Below, piece after piece: positions 44,684 through 53,382 of a DNA stretch of 64,000 nucleotides. Under the pieces are notes generated by a model. The model made no database searches. It saw only the letters and a program-made list of their open reading frames with translations, and was not told where the DNA came from. Source of the stretch: Priestia megaterium (GTDB lineage: Bacteria; Bacillota; Bacilli; Bacillales; Bacillaceae_H). The DNA lies in the NCBI RefSeq assembly GCF_009497655.1, contig NZ_CP023317.1, forward strand, positions 2,695,501 to 2,759,500, in the 5' to 3' direction. The position numbers were made by a program, and so were the translations under genes. Within the stretch, counting starts at the first letter, position 1, and every line of letters begins with the position of its first letter.

Positions 44684-45634
44684 TTACTCTTGTTTATCTA
44701 ATAAAAAGCGCGCCGTGAACTGATCAGTAACGAGTACATTTGCAAATTTCCCTTGCAGCGCTCCGTAAATGCTGTCGATTTTCTGATCCCCGCCAGCTAC
44801 TAAAATGGCGTACTCTTTCTTCTTCAGCTCCTCCAAATCAAGTCCAAGCGTCCGTTCATCCAGGCTTTCATTGCAAATTTGTCCATCTTTATCAAAAAAG
44901 CGTGAACAAATGTCTCCTACGGCTCGCGAAGAAATCATCTCTACATCTTGCTCAGAAAAGTAGCCAAGCTGAAAAAGCAGCGAATCCGTTTTAATGGGTC
45001 CCGTAGTAAACACGGCAATGTTGGCTTGCTTGCCTAAATCTAAAATGCGCTTAATATGACGATCCGTTTCCATTGCTTTTTTGACTACCACGTGATCGAC
45101 AATCACAGGCAGAGGAAGATGCATAGGAGGCGTATTGTATGCCTTTCCAAATAAGTACATAATTTCAGAAGCATACGTGCTCGTTTCCGAATGGCTTACG
45201 CCGCCTTTTAACTGCACAACCTGCACGTCATTCACATACTTTTGTTTTAAATCGATGGCCACTTGATAAAGAGTTGTTCCCCACGTCACCCCAATAATAT
45301 CTCCATCTTTTACGATGTCATAGAGATAGTCAGCTGCTGCCACGCCTAGATGACTTTTAATAATGTGATTTTCATATTGAGGCACCGGTGTGACGATTGC
45401 TTTTTTTAGATTGAATTTTTGTTCAAGCTGAGAAGACAATTTTTCACTATTGATAGATGAATCCACAATTTTAATTTGAACAATGCCTTCTTCTTTTGCT
45501 GTCTGCAGCAATCGAGAAACCGTAGGCCTCGATACACCAAGTTTTTTTGCAATTTCACTTTGATTATAATCAAGAATATAATACATCCTTGCCGCTTCAA
45601 TCACCTTATTAAATTTCTCTTGATCCATCTCCAT
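44684..45634 (-). CDS. deoR: Deoxyribonucleoside regulator DeoR (SorC family)
   Basis: 316 residues. Helix-turn-helix YNQSEIAKKLGVSRPTVSRL near residue 25, then a SorC sugar-phosphate sensor (GVTWGTTLYQ, LKGGVS). B. subtilis DeoR responds to deoxyribose-5-phosphate; the operators here match. Own promoter with operator at 45710. Confidence 0.92.
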   Translation of the reverse strand: MEMDQEKFNKVIEAARMYYILDYNQSEIAKKLGVSRPTVSRLLQTAKEEGIVQIKIVDSSINSEKLSSQLEQKFNLKKAIVTPVPQYENHIIKSHLGVAAADYLYDIVKDGDIIGVTWGTTLYQVAIDLKQKYVNDVQVVQLKGGVSHSETSTYASEIMYLFGKAYNTPPMHLPLPVIVDHVVVKKAMETDRHIKRILDLGKQANIAVFTTGPIKTDSLLFQLGYFSEQDVEMISSRAVGDICSRFFDKDGQICNESLDERTLGLDLEELKKKEYAILVAGGDQKIDSIYGALQGKFANVLVTDQFTARFLLDKQE

Positions 45635-45709
45635 CGACTTGTTCTCCCTTACCTCATGAATTTCTTATCCCAATTTTACCAAACTTATGTCTTTAGTTTA
45701 CTTGTTTGG

Positions 45710-45724
45710 TGAACAAAATTTCAA
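45710..45724. promoter_or_regulatory. DeoR operator before deoR
   Basis: TGAACAAAATTTCAA equals the core of the B. subtilis DeoR operator as I know it and lies about 75 bases before deoR, implying autoregulation. Confidence 0.7.
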
Positions 45725-45766
45725 GAGGGGATTTTGTAACTGAGATGAAAAGAGAAATACTCGGGT

Positions 45767-46740
45767 TTAAGGAGACCAGTTTTCTACGTATCCATTCATT
45801 CCAGCATACTCATAAAGAGCTTCTAACTTACGCTCCGAATAATAGTTAAAATCATTGTGAACTGCTGTTAATTTAAGATTCTCATTACGAACAAACATCT
45901 TCTCAAGATATAAGCTCTTAGCAAGTTTATTGCTCTTTTTTGTGTTGCAGCTTTGACAGCTTAGCACCAAATTCCACATATTATCTGATTGGATATAACT
46001 CCATGGAATAAAATAATCTACATGAGTAGCGATGCGTTTATCAGAAAGAACTTTCCCACAATAAAAACATTCTTTTGTTTCATATTTCCAAAGGATGTTA
46101 TAGAATGCATGCAGCGATTCGCGTTTTGATATATTTTCCACTTTCAACAAGACATCTTCCAACTTATTTTTGTCATTATGCTTTTCTAAAAATTTCGCCA
46201 AATGATAATTGGTTAAATGAGTAACAATTTGTCTATATTTTTGTAAAAAAAATATATACTGCTATTAAACTTTATGTATTCTGTTCTTTTATCAAACTCA
46301 TAAACAGAACCTTCCATATCTCCATATAACGCCCCTACTACATACCTTGCCCCCACTTTTTTAGTTCTTTCTACTAACTGCAATTGAAGATTACTTGGTA
46401 AACGATCAAATACTACTTTATTGGGGACACCATGCATTAACTGAAATTCCTTTAACTCTTTTTGAATTCCAGCTTGTCTGTTGGACGTATTTAATTGATT
46501 TAAATCATGATGAATAACCAAGTTCCAATATATTTTAGCAAATGAAAAATACACTTGATCAAACGTGAGGACTAACCGATTGTCAACATTATATAGGTTT
46601 TCAATTAAAGCTTTCATCAATCCATATTTATATGTTGTGGTAAAGTGACCATTAGCGAAAAATTGATTAATGATCTTCCAAATTTCTTGTTCTGTTAAAT
46701 AAGTTTTTTTTATTTCTCCTACTTTTAAATTGAAACTCAC
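45767..46740 (-). pseudogene. HNH endonuclease gene split by a frameshift
   Basis: Two frames (46740-46213 and 46201-45767) form one protein of about 320 residues. The N-terminal part is helical; the C-terminal part has CFYCG, HVDYFIPWSY and WNLVLSCQSCNTKKSNKL, an intact HNH motif. The frame breaks at a run of eight T near 46250; one more T restores it and joins SSIYFF to LQKYRQIV. It could be a recent mutation, a phase-variable tract or a sequencing error. The GTG start at 46740 has only a weak ribosome site. Confidence 0.75.
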
Positions 46741-46778
46741 CTGCCACCGCTCGCTCCTTCCACTATTGCACCACCAAA

Positions 46779-47105
46779 CTACGCTTCTTCTGTTTCCACT
46801 AAATAAATTCGACCATCAAACTTCCCGCGCTCCTCCGCCTTCTCCTCACGCACTTTCTCAAGCTGTTCTGGCGTGGCCCCGTGCACAGCTGCTAGCGCGT
46901 GCATAACTTCCAGTAAATCTGCGAGTTCTTCAATGGCATCTTGATGCGTTTGGGCTTCTATGTATTCTTGAAGCTCTTCTTTTGCCTTTTCCTTCAGCTC
47001 ATTTTGATACTCATCTCGCTGCAGCACGCGTGGTTTGAAGGTGTTTCCACTTTTTTCAATAATTGTGGGAATTTTATCTCGCACTAGCTTGTTATAAGTA
47101 GGCAT
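46779..47105 (-). CDS. MazG-like nucleotide pyrophosphohydrolase
   Basis: 108 residues: KLVRDKIPTIIEKSG start and KEELQEYIEA...EELADLLEVMHAL, the metal-binding acidic helices of the all-alpha NTP pyrophosphatase superfamily (often labelled phosphoribosyl-ATP pyrophosphohydrolase). No his genes nearby, so a house-cleaning role is more likely. Confidence 0.8.
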   Translation of the reverse strand: MPTYNKLVRDKIPTIIEKSGNTFKPRVLQRDEYQNELKEKAKEELQEYIEAQTHQDAIEELADLLEVMHALAAVHGATPEQLEKVREEKAEERGKFDGRIYLVETEEA

Positions 47106-47139
47106 TATTTTTTCCTCCCTCTCTTACCTTTCTAGTAAA

Positions 47140-47340
47140 CTAGTATTTTTCAAATTCTGCTTGGTTTCCGTTAAACACATTTAAATCAATAAACGTTTCT
47201 TTACCTTTATAGCCGCTGGCACTCATTGCATTTGGAATTACCCAGCCTATACTCCATAGTAGAAATATAAAACTTACAAGAGCGGCTAATATAACTCCTA
47301 CGGCAAGAAATCTGTTCTTCTTTTGATTTTCTTTATCTAT
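47140..47340 (-). CDS. Small membrane protein with ATA at the start position
   Basis: 66 codons: a charged start (DKENQKKNRF), one membrane helix (LAVGVILAALVSFIFLLWSI), then an extracytoplasmic tail. AAGGGGG lies eight bases before ATA, and no ATG, GTG or TTG is available there; the first ATG is past the helix. Either ATA is used as start, or the start codon was lost by mutation. Confidence 0.5.
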   Translation of the reverse strand: MDKENQKKNRFLAVGVILAALVSFIFLLWSIGWVIPNAMSASGYKGKETFIDLNVFNGNQAEFEKY

Positions 47341-47443
47341 TGTGTTTACCCCCTTTTTTAGAAAATACTTCTAATATTCTAACATAAAAAGGATTTTTCA
47401 AAGCAAAAGAGCCTACCAGTCTTTATTTGGAAATATAAAAAAA

Positions 47444-47461
47444 CCACCTAAAATCAGGCGG
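47444..47461 (-). terminator. Terminator after 47470 gene
   Basis: CCGCCT pairs with AGGTGG (one G-U) and seven T follow on the minus strand. Confidence 0.7.
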
Positions 47462-47469
47462 CTCTTCTT

Positions 47470-47781
47470 TTATGCTGCGTCTTCAGATGGTTCATTATCT
47501 TTGGCTGCTTCTATAAGTAAGAAAATAGCCGTTAAGATGTGCATGATCATGCCGACAATTGGAATCCACGCAATAGCAGAACAGACAATTCCCATGATAT
47601 GCCCTGTCCGAACTTTGTTTGTTTTAATCGCAAATACTAAACCTACAATATGCAATGCGAGCATTAAAATAAGCGGCGTGTAGGCTAGGCCAATAACCAA
47701 GGTCCCGCCTAGAATTGGAATCCCCCAAAGAGCCTCTAATCCTCCGCTGACCCATTTCAATATACGACTTGTTTTTCCCAA
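47470..47781 (-). CDS. Small DUF4064-like membrane protein
   Basis: About 103 residues from TTG 47781, chosen because GGGGGAGG ends five bases upstream. Three membrane helices (GIPILGGTLVIGLAYTPLIL, HIMGIVCSAIAWIPIVGMIM) and a short acidic tail. Family call tentative. Confidence 0.6.
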   Translation of the reverse strand: MGKTSRILKWVSGGLEALWGIPILGGTLVIGLAYTPLILMLALHIVGLVFAIKTNKVRTGHIMGIVCSAIAWIPIVGMIMHILTAIFLLIEAAKDNEPSEDAA

Positions 47782-47882
47782 TGTATCCTCCCCCTTTGTC
47801 TTCAATGTATGCACAGAAGTTTTGTTTCTGAACGGTTGTATATGAAAAAAGTGGTAAAAATACGTGTACTAAAAATAAATCG

Positions 47883-48048
47883 ATAGTCCCATATAAAGAT
47901 ACGTTTTTATACGGGACTAGTGTAGTAGTGGAAAATGAATGAGAGGAAAAGGCTTTGTTTTACATGTAATAACGAGGAGCTCTTCGTCGAGAGAATGAAG
48001 TAAACATCAACAAAGAAGCCGAACTCAAAATGTAAGCTCGGCTTTTTC
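47883..48048 (+). ncRNA. Possible small transcript with terminator
   Basis: A hairpin (AGTCCC...GGGACT, 47885-47918), a 22-codon frame with a CxxC pair (47935-48003, KRLCFTCNNEELF) and a good plus-strand terminator (AAGCCGA/TCGGCTT then five T, to 48048) follow each other in a gap between minus-strand genes. Something on the plus strand seems to end here. No clear promoter was found. Confidence 0.35.
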
Positions 48049-48087
48049 TTATATGATAAATAGAAGTATTATAAAATGTTTTTTGTA

Positions 48088-48276
48088 TTAGTGTTCTCGA
48101 CTCTTCTCAAATTTTTCAACAGCCTCAAAATCAAGCTCGGCTGATATCCAATCGCCTTTTTCCGGGAATTCTAGATTTCGAACGACTATTTTATTCGGCC
48201 CTTTTTTTTCTAAAATTTTCGCCTGGCAGTTTTTGTACATAACTACTTCTCGTTCTTTGATATCTGTCCACAACAA
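48088..48276 (-). CDS. Hypothetical small acidic protein
   Basis: About 62 residues from TTG 48276 (AAAGGGG eight bases upstream); ATG 48240 is an alternative giving 50. A compact strand-rich core (AKILEKKGPNKIVVRNLEFP) followed by an acidic helix. Not recognised. Confidence 0.5.
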   Translation of the reverse strand: MLWTDIKEREVVMYKNCQAKILEKKGPNKIVVRNLEFPEKGDWISAELDFEAVEKFEKSREH

Positions 48277-48357
48277 GTGCAGAACCCCTTTCAATTTTAA
48301 GAAGTTAATATTTCGAAACACTGTTTTACATTTTATTATATTTTTTTGGATTTGTTA

Positions 48358-48742
48358 ATTTTTTTGTCTTGTTTTTCATAAAAAAATGATCGAAACGCTT
48401 TTTTCCACTACAATATACCCAAAATATCTTTTAACCTTTAAATATTTATGGTATATTTTTAAAATTGTATTACAAGTTTTTTGTTTTTGCCTTTTCGTTT
48501 CTCCTCTTTTCTTCTTTTTACATATTCATAATAGACATATCAATCTATACTAATACGTATCAAGGTTTAAAAGTTCAAAAATATCTTAACATACTAAAAA
48601 GCATTGGCTTGTCCCACTAGAAAGCCAATCGAATTTACAAAAACTCCACCGAAAAAACTAGAAGCCTTTAGCCATACAAAAGACTACTTTTACTGCATTT
48701 ATATTTTAATGAATACTAACAACACAATTTGAGGTGCCAACA
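48358..48742. other. AT-rich intergenic region before plsY
   Basis: About 385 bases without a gene. Only AT-rich sequence with possible promoter boxes was seen; no hairpin, repeat or riboswitch could be supported. Confidence 0.4.
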
Positions 48743-49330
48743 ATGAACGTATTGACAAACGCTATAATTATCTTATTAGCTTATTTAATTGGGTCAATTC
48801 CTTTTGCTTTAGTGATTGGAAAGGGCTTTTACAAAACCGATGTTCGCAAGCTCGGAAGCGGTAACTTAGGAGCTACTAATACCTTTCGCACTTTAGGAAA
48901 GAAAGCAGGTATTATAGTATTGATCGGCGATATAGCAAAAGGCTCGCTAGCCGTCTGTTTGCCGCTTATGATGAATAGTCACTTGCATATGCTTGTCCCT
49001 GGATTTATTGCTATTCTTGGACATAGCTATCCGATTTTTGCAAAGTTTAAAGGAGGAAAATCTGTAGCGACTGCCGCTGGTGTATTCCTTGCATTTTCAC
49101 CATTAGCTTTCATTCTAGGGATTCTTGCTTTTTTAATTTCTCTCAAAATTTCTAAATACGTATCCTTATCTTCACCTATTGGCGCATTGGTTGCCTTTTT
49201 AGCATCAATTTATGTAGGTGATGTTGTACTAATCGTATTTGCAGCCGTTATTTTTGTTTTCATTACATGGAAGCATATTAAAAACTTCAAACGAATTAAA
49301 TTGGGTACAGAGCCTAAGGTTAATTTTTAA
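48743..49330 (+). CDS. plsY: Glycerol-3-phosphate acyltransferase PlsY
   Basis: About 195 residues from ATG 48743 (GAGGTG upstream). Five membrane helices and the three PlsY motifs: GSGNLGATNTFR, GHSYPIFAKFKGGKSVATAAG and the later KYVSLSS. Transfers acyl groups from acyl-phosphate to glycerol-3-phosphate in the membrane. It stands alone, without a topoisomerase gene beside it, so it may be a second copy. Confidence 0.93.
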   Translation: MNVLTNAIIILLAYLIGSIPFALVIGKGFYKTDVRKLGSGNLGATNTFRTLGKKAGIIVLIGDIAKGSLAVCLPLMMNSHLHMLVPGFIAILGHSYPIFAKFKGGKSVATAAGVFLAFSPLAFILGILAFLISLKISKYVSLSSPIGALVAFLASIYVGDVVLIVFAAVIFVFITWKHIKNFKRIKLGTEPKVNF

Positions 49331-49366
49331 ACGTACTAAAGTTAGTAATCTTTAAATGATGTTGCC

Positions 49367-49398
49367 AAAAAGGTGTTCATGAGTTGAACACCTTTTTT
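49367..49398 (+). terminator. Terminator of plsY
   Basis: AAAAAGGTGTTC with GAACACCTTTTTT around seven bases. Confidence 0.9.
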
Positions 49399-49502
49399 AT
49401 TATTTTAGTACGTCTTGTCCCAAGATAGACGTAAATTATGAAATTTCTTTAAAAATGCTCTTGATTATAGAGTAAACAATACACTTTACTGCTTCCTATA
49501 TC

Positions 49503-50180
49503 TCATTTTGTAATTTGATATTTACTATTTAACCACCTTAAAACGATGAGTGTTAAGGCACCAGCAGCTAAATATAAGAAGCCTCCAACTTCTATTACAT
49601 AGCCAAAAGGTGGAATAAGCTTTGGTAAAAAAACCATCCCTGCAAGAGAAATAAAAATTAAGACAAAGAGTAGAAAAAAGTCCTTAATCTTATTCGTAAT
49701 TTTGTAAACAGATTTTTGTATCCATTTTAAAAGCAGAAAAACATCAAGAGAAATAATAGCTGCAACAATAACAAAAGTGACGATTGCCGTTCCGATATAA
49801 ACAGTCTGGCTGCTATCCTTAACATAATGTACAACAATATTTCCTATCCCGCTTACTATAGCCATCAAGCTTGCAAGCTGTAACAATAAAAAGCTTATAA
49901 AAAAAGCAGTGCTTTTTAAGGGTTCTTTAGGTAACTGTTTAATCATTTCATCACAGTACGTCTTAAGGTTCTCTCCAAACACCTCTTCAGCACGCTTCCC
50001 TTCCGCTTGTGCGTCAATAAGGTGATCTAAAAGCTCCATCAATAACTCTTCAGCCTGCTGTTCAGAAACTGACACACTCGTTCGAATGTAAACAAGCATA
50101 TTATCATAGTACTCTTCATTTTCCTTGGTCAGCTCTTTTCGCTTCTTATTATTTAATTTAATTAACTCCTTAGCGTTCAT
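49503..50180 (-). CDS. DUF1129 membrane protein
   Basis: 225 residues: acidic coiled N-terminus (ELTKENEEYYDNMLVYIRTS, LLMELLDHLIDAQAEGK) and four membrane helices, the DUF1129 layout. Overlaps the PadR gene by 11 bases, a common pairing in which PadR controls a membrane protein. Confidence 0.78.
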   Translation of the reverse strand: MNAKELIKLNNKKRKELTKENEEYYDNMLVYIRTSVSVSEQQAEELLMELLDHLIDAQAEGKRAEEVFGENLKTYCDEMIKQLPKEPLKSTAFFISFLLLQLASLMAIVSGIGNIVVHYVKDSSQTVYIGTAIVTFVIVAAIISLDVFLLLKWIQKSVYKITNKIKDFFLLFVLIFISLAGMVFLPKLIPPFGYVIEVGGFLYLAAGALTLIVLRWLNSKYQITK

Positions 50181-50508
50181 CGTAAAAACTCCTATTCAAC
50201 AATTTATTTACAGGGTTTTGAATGTTGATCCATTCCTCTTGGATTTCACATAATGCGCTCTCGCCAGATGCCGTAAGATGATAGTACTTTCGTTTAGGAC
50301 CCGAAGGCGATGCTTTCATTTCTCCCTTTATTAATCCCTCCTTTTGAAGACGTAGTAAAATGGGGTAAATCGAACCTTCACTCACATCATTTAATCCATA
50401 TTGTTGAAGCTTCTGGGATAGCTCATAGCCATAAACCGTTTCTTTTTGAATGATTGATAAGATACACCCTTCTAAAATTCCTTTTAACAATTGACTTCTC
50501 AAAGACAT
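50170..50508 (-). CDS. PadR-family regulator
   Basis: 112 residues: LLKGILEGCILSIIQKETVY and the winged helix ISEGSIYPILLRLQKEGLI-like block (VSEGSIYPILLRLQKEGLIK). Dimeric repressor, probably autoregulated through the palindromes upstream and controlling the coupled DUF1129 gene. Confidence 0.9.
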   Translation of the reverse strand: MSLRSQLLKGILEGCILSIIQKETVYGYELSQKLQQYGLNDVSEGSIYPILLRLQKEGLIKGEMKASPSGPKRKYYHLTASGESALCEIQEEWINIQNPVNKLLNRSFYDER

Positions 50509-50528
50509 ATCGATTTCTTCCTTTTCAC

Positions 50529-50585
50529 TATCTTGTTATACAAGATACATTTTTAAAGCAAAGCTACCTTGCAAGACAAGATAGC
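50529..50585 (-). promoter_or_regulatory. Paired PadR-type operators
   Basis: TATCTTGT...ACAAGATA (50529-50547) and GCTACCTTG...CAAGATAGC (50563-50585) share the ATCTTG core and lie 34 bases apart, just before the PadR gene. Confidence 0.6.
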
Positions 50586-50759
50586 TTTATATCATTCATA
50601 ATAACCTATTTATGGTAAAGTATCAACAATTTATTTACTTTTTTTATTAAACCACTTAACATAGTAATCTTTTTAGTAAATTTGAATAAATAAATGAAAC
50701 CTTTCCTCTCCACTAACCGTATACCTATCATGCACGTATTAGTTAAAGGAGGAAGACTT

Positions 50760-51632
50760 GTGCTAAAACGAATTTCACTGTTTATTTTCGTTAATATTTT
50801 AGTATTAATTACAATCACAACGATTACATCTTTATTAGGTGTTCAAAGCTATATGGGAAGCGGCGGTTACGGCGGCCTGCTGGCATTTAGCGTCATTGCC
50901 GGCTTCAGCGGCGCGATTATTTCTCTTATGATGTCACGCTTAATGGCAAAGTGGATGATGGGTGTTCAAGTTATTGATGAACGTTCCCCTCAAGGTGAAT
51001 ATGAACGATTTGTTTTAGAAGAAACTCACCGACTTGCATCTGTGGCAGGATTAAGAAAAATGCCTCAGGTCGGAATTTATCACTCGGCGGAAGTTAATGC
51101 TTTTGCAACAGGGCCAAGTAAAAGACGCTCGCTTGTTGCCGTTTCAAGCGGAATGCTGGAACGAATGGACCGCGATGCGATCAGCGGCGTTATCGCTCAC
51201 GAAATAGCGCATATTAAAAGCGGTGATATGGTCACAACTACGCTTCTGCAAGGAGTATTAAATACATTCGTTATTTTCTTCTCTCGTTTAGTAGCCAAAG
51301 CGGTGTCAAACTTTGTGCGAGAAGAGTTTGCGATGGTTGTTTATTTCCTTACATCGATTGTATTTGAGATTCTCTTTAGTATTTTAAGCAGCCCAATTAT
51401 TTTCTGGCATTCAAGAAGACGTGAATTCAAAGCTGATGAGCTTGCAGCTAAACTCGGCGGCAAGGAAAAAATGATTTATGCATTAGAATCGCTTCGTCAT
51501 ACTACTTCATTAGTAGATGACCGTCAAAAATCAATTGCCGCTTTTAAAATTAGCGGTAAAGAAAAATTCTCACGCTTATTTTCTACTCATCCACCGCTTG
51601 AAAAACGCATTGAGCGCTTGCATTCACTATAA
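50760..51632 (+). CDS. htpX: Membrane zinc protease HtpX
   Basis: About 290 residues from GTG 50760 (GGAGG seven bases upstream). Two N-terminal helices, zinc motif AHEIAHIKSGD, two more helices, and the third ligand in EFKADELAAKL. M48 protease that degrades damaged membrane proteins. Confidence 0.94.
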   Translation: MLKRISLFIFVNILVLITITTITSLLGVQSYMGSGGYGGLLAFSVIAGFSGAIISLMMSRLMAKWMMGVQVIDERSPQGEYERFVLEETHRLASVAGLRKMPQVGIYHSAEVNAFATGPSKRRSLVAVSSGMLERMDRDAISGVIAHEIAHIKSGDMVTTTLLQGVLNTFVIFFSRLVAKAVSNFVREEFAMVVYFLTSIVFEILFSILSSPIIFWHSRRREFKADELAAKLGGKEKMIYALESLRHTTSLVDDRQKSIAAFKISGKEKFSRLFSTHPPLEKRIERLHSL

Positions 51633-51640
51633 GCAAAAGA

Positions 51641-51671
51641 AACCAGCTTCTTTATGGAAGCTGGTTTTTTT
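51641..51671. terminator. Terminator between htpX and MBL gene
   Basis: AACCAGCTTC with GAAGCTGGTT around five bases and seven T; convergent genes. Confidence 0.88.
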
Positions 51672-51674
51672 ATG

Positions 51675-52661
51675 TTATGACTGAGGAGCAAGTACGCGTG
51701 CAGCTTCCCACAGTAAGACGCCGTCTTTATTTTTTGTTAATTCCACGTAGCCTTCTTTTTCAAGATACGTAAGCTGGCCGTACACCTCTGAGAAAATAAA
51801 GTCAGGTGCTTTTTGATACATATCCGGGAAAAATGCAGCGCTGACTTCAAGCGTTGTTTTCTTTCCTTCCCCCATCGCTTGTAACACGCGCAGCGCCCAT
51901 TTATGCTGCTTTTGAATGCGTTCCATAATTAAAGAGTGAATGTCACTAAGCGGTTCACCATGTCCGCTATAAATCAAATCAATGTCGTAGTTCAACGTTT
52001 TTTCTAGAGACGCTAAGTAGTCCAGTAGCGGCGTTGGCTTGGGATTTTGAATGGTTGGCTCTAAATACGGGTTTGACGGTACTTTTGGCAAAATATGATC
52101 TCCGCCAAACGCAACTTTTTCTTTGCGATTGTAAAACATCAGCTGACTTAACGAATGTCCCGGTGCTTCAATTACTTCCCACTCACTCGCATACGGAAGT
52201 GTATCTCCTTCTTTTAAATAGCCTGCCAGCTTCTGCCCTTTAGGTGAATAAACTTGAATCGCAGCCGTTGCTTTACGAAGCCATTCTTCCATTACATCAT
52301 CACTGACTCCAAACTCCATAAGGAAATTACGATATAGCTCATTATGCTGCTGAACAAACTCTTCATCTTGGAAAATCCAAGGCTCCACAAGCTTATGGCC
52401 GTAAACCGGTATATCACTCGGCAGCCATTCTAAAAATCCAGTGTGATCCGGATGCTGATGAGTAAGAATAACTTGTTCAATATCTGTTACTTTATATCCT
52501 TCTTTACGAAGCGCCTCTTCAAAAACGCTCCACGCTTCTTTGGTTTTCATACCTGCATCAATTAACGTTAACTTGTCTGCTTTTAATAAAAACACATTCA
52601 CTGGTCCAATTGGAAATGGCGTAGGCAGTTCAATGCGTATCACTTTATGATCTAAACTCAT
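51675..52661 (-). CDS. MBL-fold metallohydrolase
   Basis: 328 residues with THQHPDHTG (metal site), APGHSLSQL and SGHGEPL, then a C-terminal winged-helix-like end (YGQLTYLEKEGYVEL). Acts on an ester or thioester; substrate unknown. Confidence 0.88.
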   Translation of the reverse strand: MSLDHKVIRIELPTPFPIGPVNVFLLKADKLTLIDAGMKTKEAWSVFEEALRKEGYKVTDIEQVILTHQHPDHTGFLEWLPSDIPVYGHKLVEPWIFQDEEFVQQHNELYRNFLMEFGVSDDVMEEWLRKATAAIQVYSPKGQKLAGYLKEGDTLPYASEWEVIEAPGHSLSQLMFYNRKEKVAFGGDHILPKVPSNPYLEPTIQNPKPTPLLDYLASLEKTLNYDIDLIYSGHGEPLSDIHSLIMERIQKQHKWALRVLQAMGEGKKTTLEVSAAFFPDMYQKAPDFIFSEVYGQLTYLEKEGYVELTKNKDGVLLWEAARVLAPQS

Positions 52662-52968
52662 TTTACCAAACCCCTATATCTGCATTCTTTTTACTTTTTT
52701 ATACTGTTAAACGTCTTATTCTTTTAATTAGTCAATTTCCTGCTAACGTCTACCTGTAAAAGTACTCTGAGGAGCAGTCATTACATAGCTCTTTGCACTC
52801 GTACAAACAGTCACATAAACTCATACTATTAATAGTTTAGCAGGTTTGAAGACAAATTGATAAAGGAATGCTTTCCAGTGTACTTATTTAAAGCAAACGA
52901 ATGGTTCATCAAACGAAAAAAGTAAGATAGAATAAAGAGACGAAATGATGATATAAGGAGTATAGGTT
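52662..52968. other. Intergenic region without gene
   Basis: About 307 bases of divergent spacer between the MBL and YnfA genes. No gene, repeat or structured RNA could be supported. Confidence 0.4.
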
Positions 52969-53292
52969 ATGATTAAAGCGATTTTTCTTTTTATCTTAGC
53001 AGGTCTTGCTGAAATTGGCGGAGGCTATTTGATTTGGCAGTGGCTGCGCGAAGGAGCATCAAGCTGGTTAGGACTTCTGGGCGGTATTGCTTTGGTGCTG
53101 TACGGCGTCATTGCTACGTGGCAGTCGTTCCCCGACTTTGGACGTGTATATGCAGCTTACGGCGGTATTTTTATTGTTTTAAGCCTGTTTTGGGCATGGT
53201 GGGTTGATAAAAAAATGCCCGATACATACGATTGGATTGGCGGACTTGTGTGTCTGATTGGCGTAGCGGTTATGCTTTGGCCAAGAAGTTAA
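52969..53292 (+). CDS. YnfA-family membrane protein (UPF0060)
   Basis: 107 residues, four helices; [18 protein letters not shown]-like start, [18 protein letters not shown] and [20 protein letters not shown] are the family's invariant parts. SMR-like putative efflux protein. Confidence 0.92.
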   Translation: MIKAIFLFILAGLAEIGGGYLIWQWLREGASSWLGLLGGIALVLYGVIATWQSFPDFGRVYAAYGGIFIVLSLFWAWWVDKKMPDTYDWIGGLVCLIGVAVMLWPRS

Positions 53293-53347
53293 GTAATCAC
53301 ACAGGAAAGAGCGCGCTTTTTCCCCTTTTGTTCAGAGGAACCAAAAT

Positions 53348-53377
53348 AAAAAGTAGCCTATATATTGGCTACTTTTT
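53348..53377. terminator. Bidirectional terminator
   Basis: AAAAAGTAGCC with GGCTACTTTTT; lies between two convergent genes. Confidence 0.88.
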
Positions 53378-53382
53378 ATTTA

